In this document: positions 46,111 through 46,367 of the stretch, in pieces
How the letters are laid out: every line of letters starts with the position of its first letter
How positions within the stretch are numbered: the stretch's first letter is position 1
Origin: Lingula anatina
Lineage: Eukaryota > Brachiopoda > Lingulata > Lingulida > Lingulidae
Length of the DNA stretch: 46,367 nucleotides
NCBI RefSeq assembly: GCF_001039355.2
Contig: NW_019775522.1
Span: forward strand, 65,354-111,720
Direction: 5' to 3'
Notes under the pieces: generated by a model
The model's input: only the letters and a program-made list of their open reading frames with translations
The model's database searches: none
What the model was told of the DNA's origin: nothing
Made by a program: the position numbers and the translations under genes

Positions 46111-46367
46111 CTTAATCCGACGAAGCGGAGCAGAATAGAACAGGCACGAAACATGCCGCTCACTCCGTCGAGGCGGAGCAGAATATAAAGACACAAAACG
46201 TGCCACTCACCTCGACGTAGCGAGGCGGACAAAATTGTTACAAAAATAAGGCATGAAAAATTATGCCACTCAACCTGTGAAACAGGTCGGAAATGTAAAG
46301 ACACAAAACGTGCCACTCACTCCGCCGAAGCGGAGCGGAATATAAAGACACAAAACGTGCCACTCAC
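46111..46367. repeat. 47-bp hairpin-bearing tandem repeat, five copies, runs off window
   Basis: The anchor TGCC[AG]CTCA[AC] recurs at 46154, 46201, 46264, 46311 and 46358 (spacing 47, 63, 47, 47). Each unit starts with a hairpin whose arms differ between copies yet still pair: TCCG/CGGA, CTCCG/CGGAG, CCTCG/CGAGG, ACCTGT/ACAGGT, CTCCGC/GCGGAG. A second weak hairpin ends each unit (GGCA...TGCC, GGCAT...ATGCC). The spacer GGAATATAAAGACACAAAA is conserved. Confidence 0.88.

Noticed and set aside
45912-46316. 134-codon minus-strand frame at the window end
   Set aside because: It is a translation of the 47-bp hairpin repeats plus flanking DNA; the repeat composition explains its openness.
46111-46367. 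CRISPR-like reading of the terminal repeats
   Set aside because: The genome is animal, the spacers are conserved and the hairpin arms vary, the opposite of a CRISPR array.

Overview
The window is AT-rich animal nuclear DNA. Its genes are split by short-to-medium GT-AG introns, and it carries many small inverted-repeat elements, microsatellites and minisatellites. The gene families and repeat styles suit a marine invertebrate. Some repeats remind me of cephalochordates such as amphioxus, but I cannot fix the species from sequence alone. Every gene I can support lies on the plus strand.

Layout. (1) 94-4458 holds the 3' half of a KIAA0319/KIAA0319L-type membrane protein gene: end of a PKD repeat, a Cys-rich module, one transmembrane helix and a cytoplasmic tail with a tyrosine sorting motif. 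Two inverted-repeat elements sit in its introns, and an 83-bp minisatellite follows it. (2) 5413-8440 is mostly empty, with small repeats. (3) 8444-12909 is a complete six-exon DEG/ENaC/ASIC-type sodium channel subunit of about 470 residues. It has all 14 cysteine positions of the ASIC ectodomain but an unusual selectivity filter (G-S-T) and a changed HG motif (L-G). (4) 12910-44560 is a composite tandem array. Each unit holds copies of the last two channel exons, a long 3' flank, and a small three-exon gene for a secreted cysteine-rich peptide. (5) 44560-46110 shows nothing recognisable. (6) 46111-46367 is a 47-bp repeat array whose hairpin arms change in a compensating way between copies; it runs off the window end.

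The small peptide is the most interesting content. Its central motif (YCG-x-x-x-CN-[IV]-FGC-x-C-x-GGC) matches, as I recall it, the core of Diedel, the secreted immune-regulating cytokine of Drosophila that some insect DNA viruses also carry. Seven copies are visible. D3, D4 and D7 look complete; D6 is complete but has lost one cysteine; D1, D2 and D5 lack exon 1. The channel copies between them are mostly dead. Only C2 has an open frame through both exons, and its splice acceptor is AA instead of AG. All copies with a preserved 5' edge begin with a TATA-box region that is absent from the parent gene.

Shared insertions allow the array's history to be read. A 225-bp inverted-repeat element follows both D1 and D6. 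A 1.26-kb insertion precedes both D5 and D7. D4-C4 and D5-C5 share their intergenic DNA. The single N bases at 19988, 24812 and 32515 sit at or beside structural breaks, so part of the damage may be assembly error.
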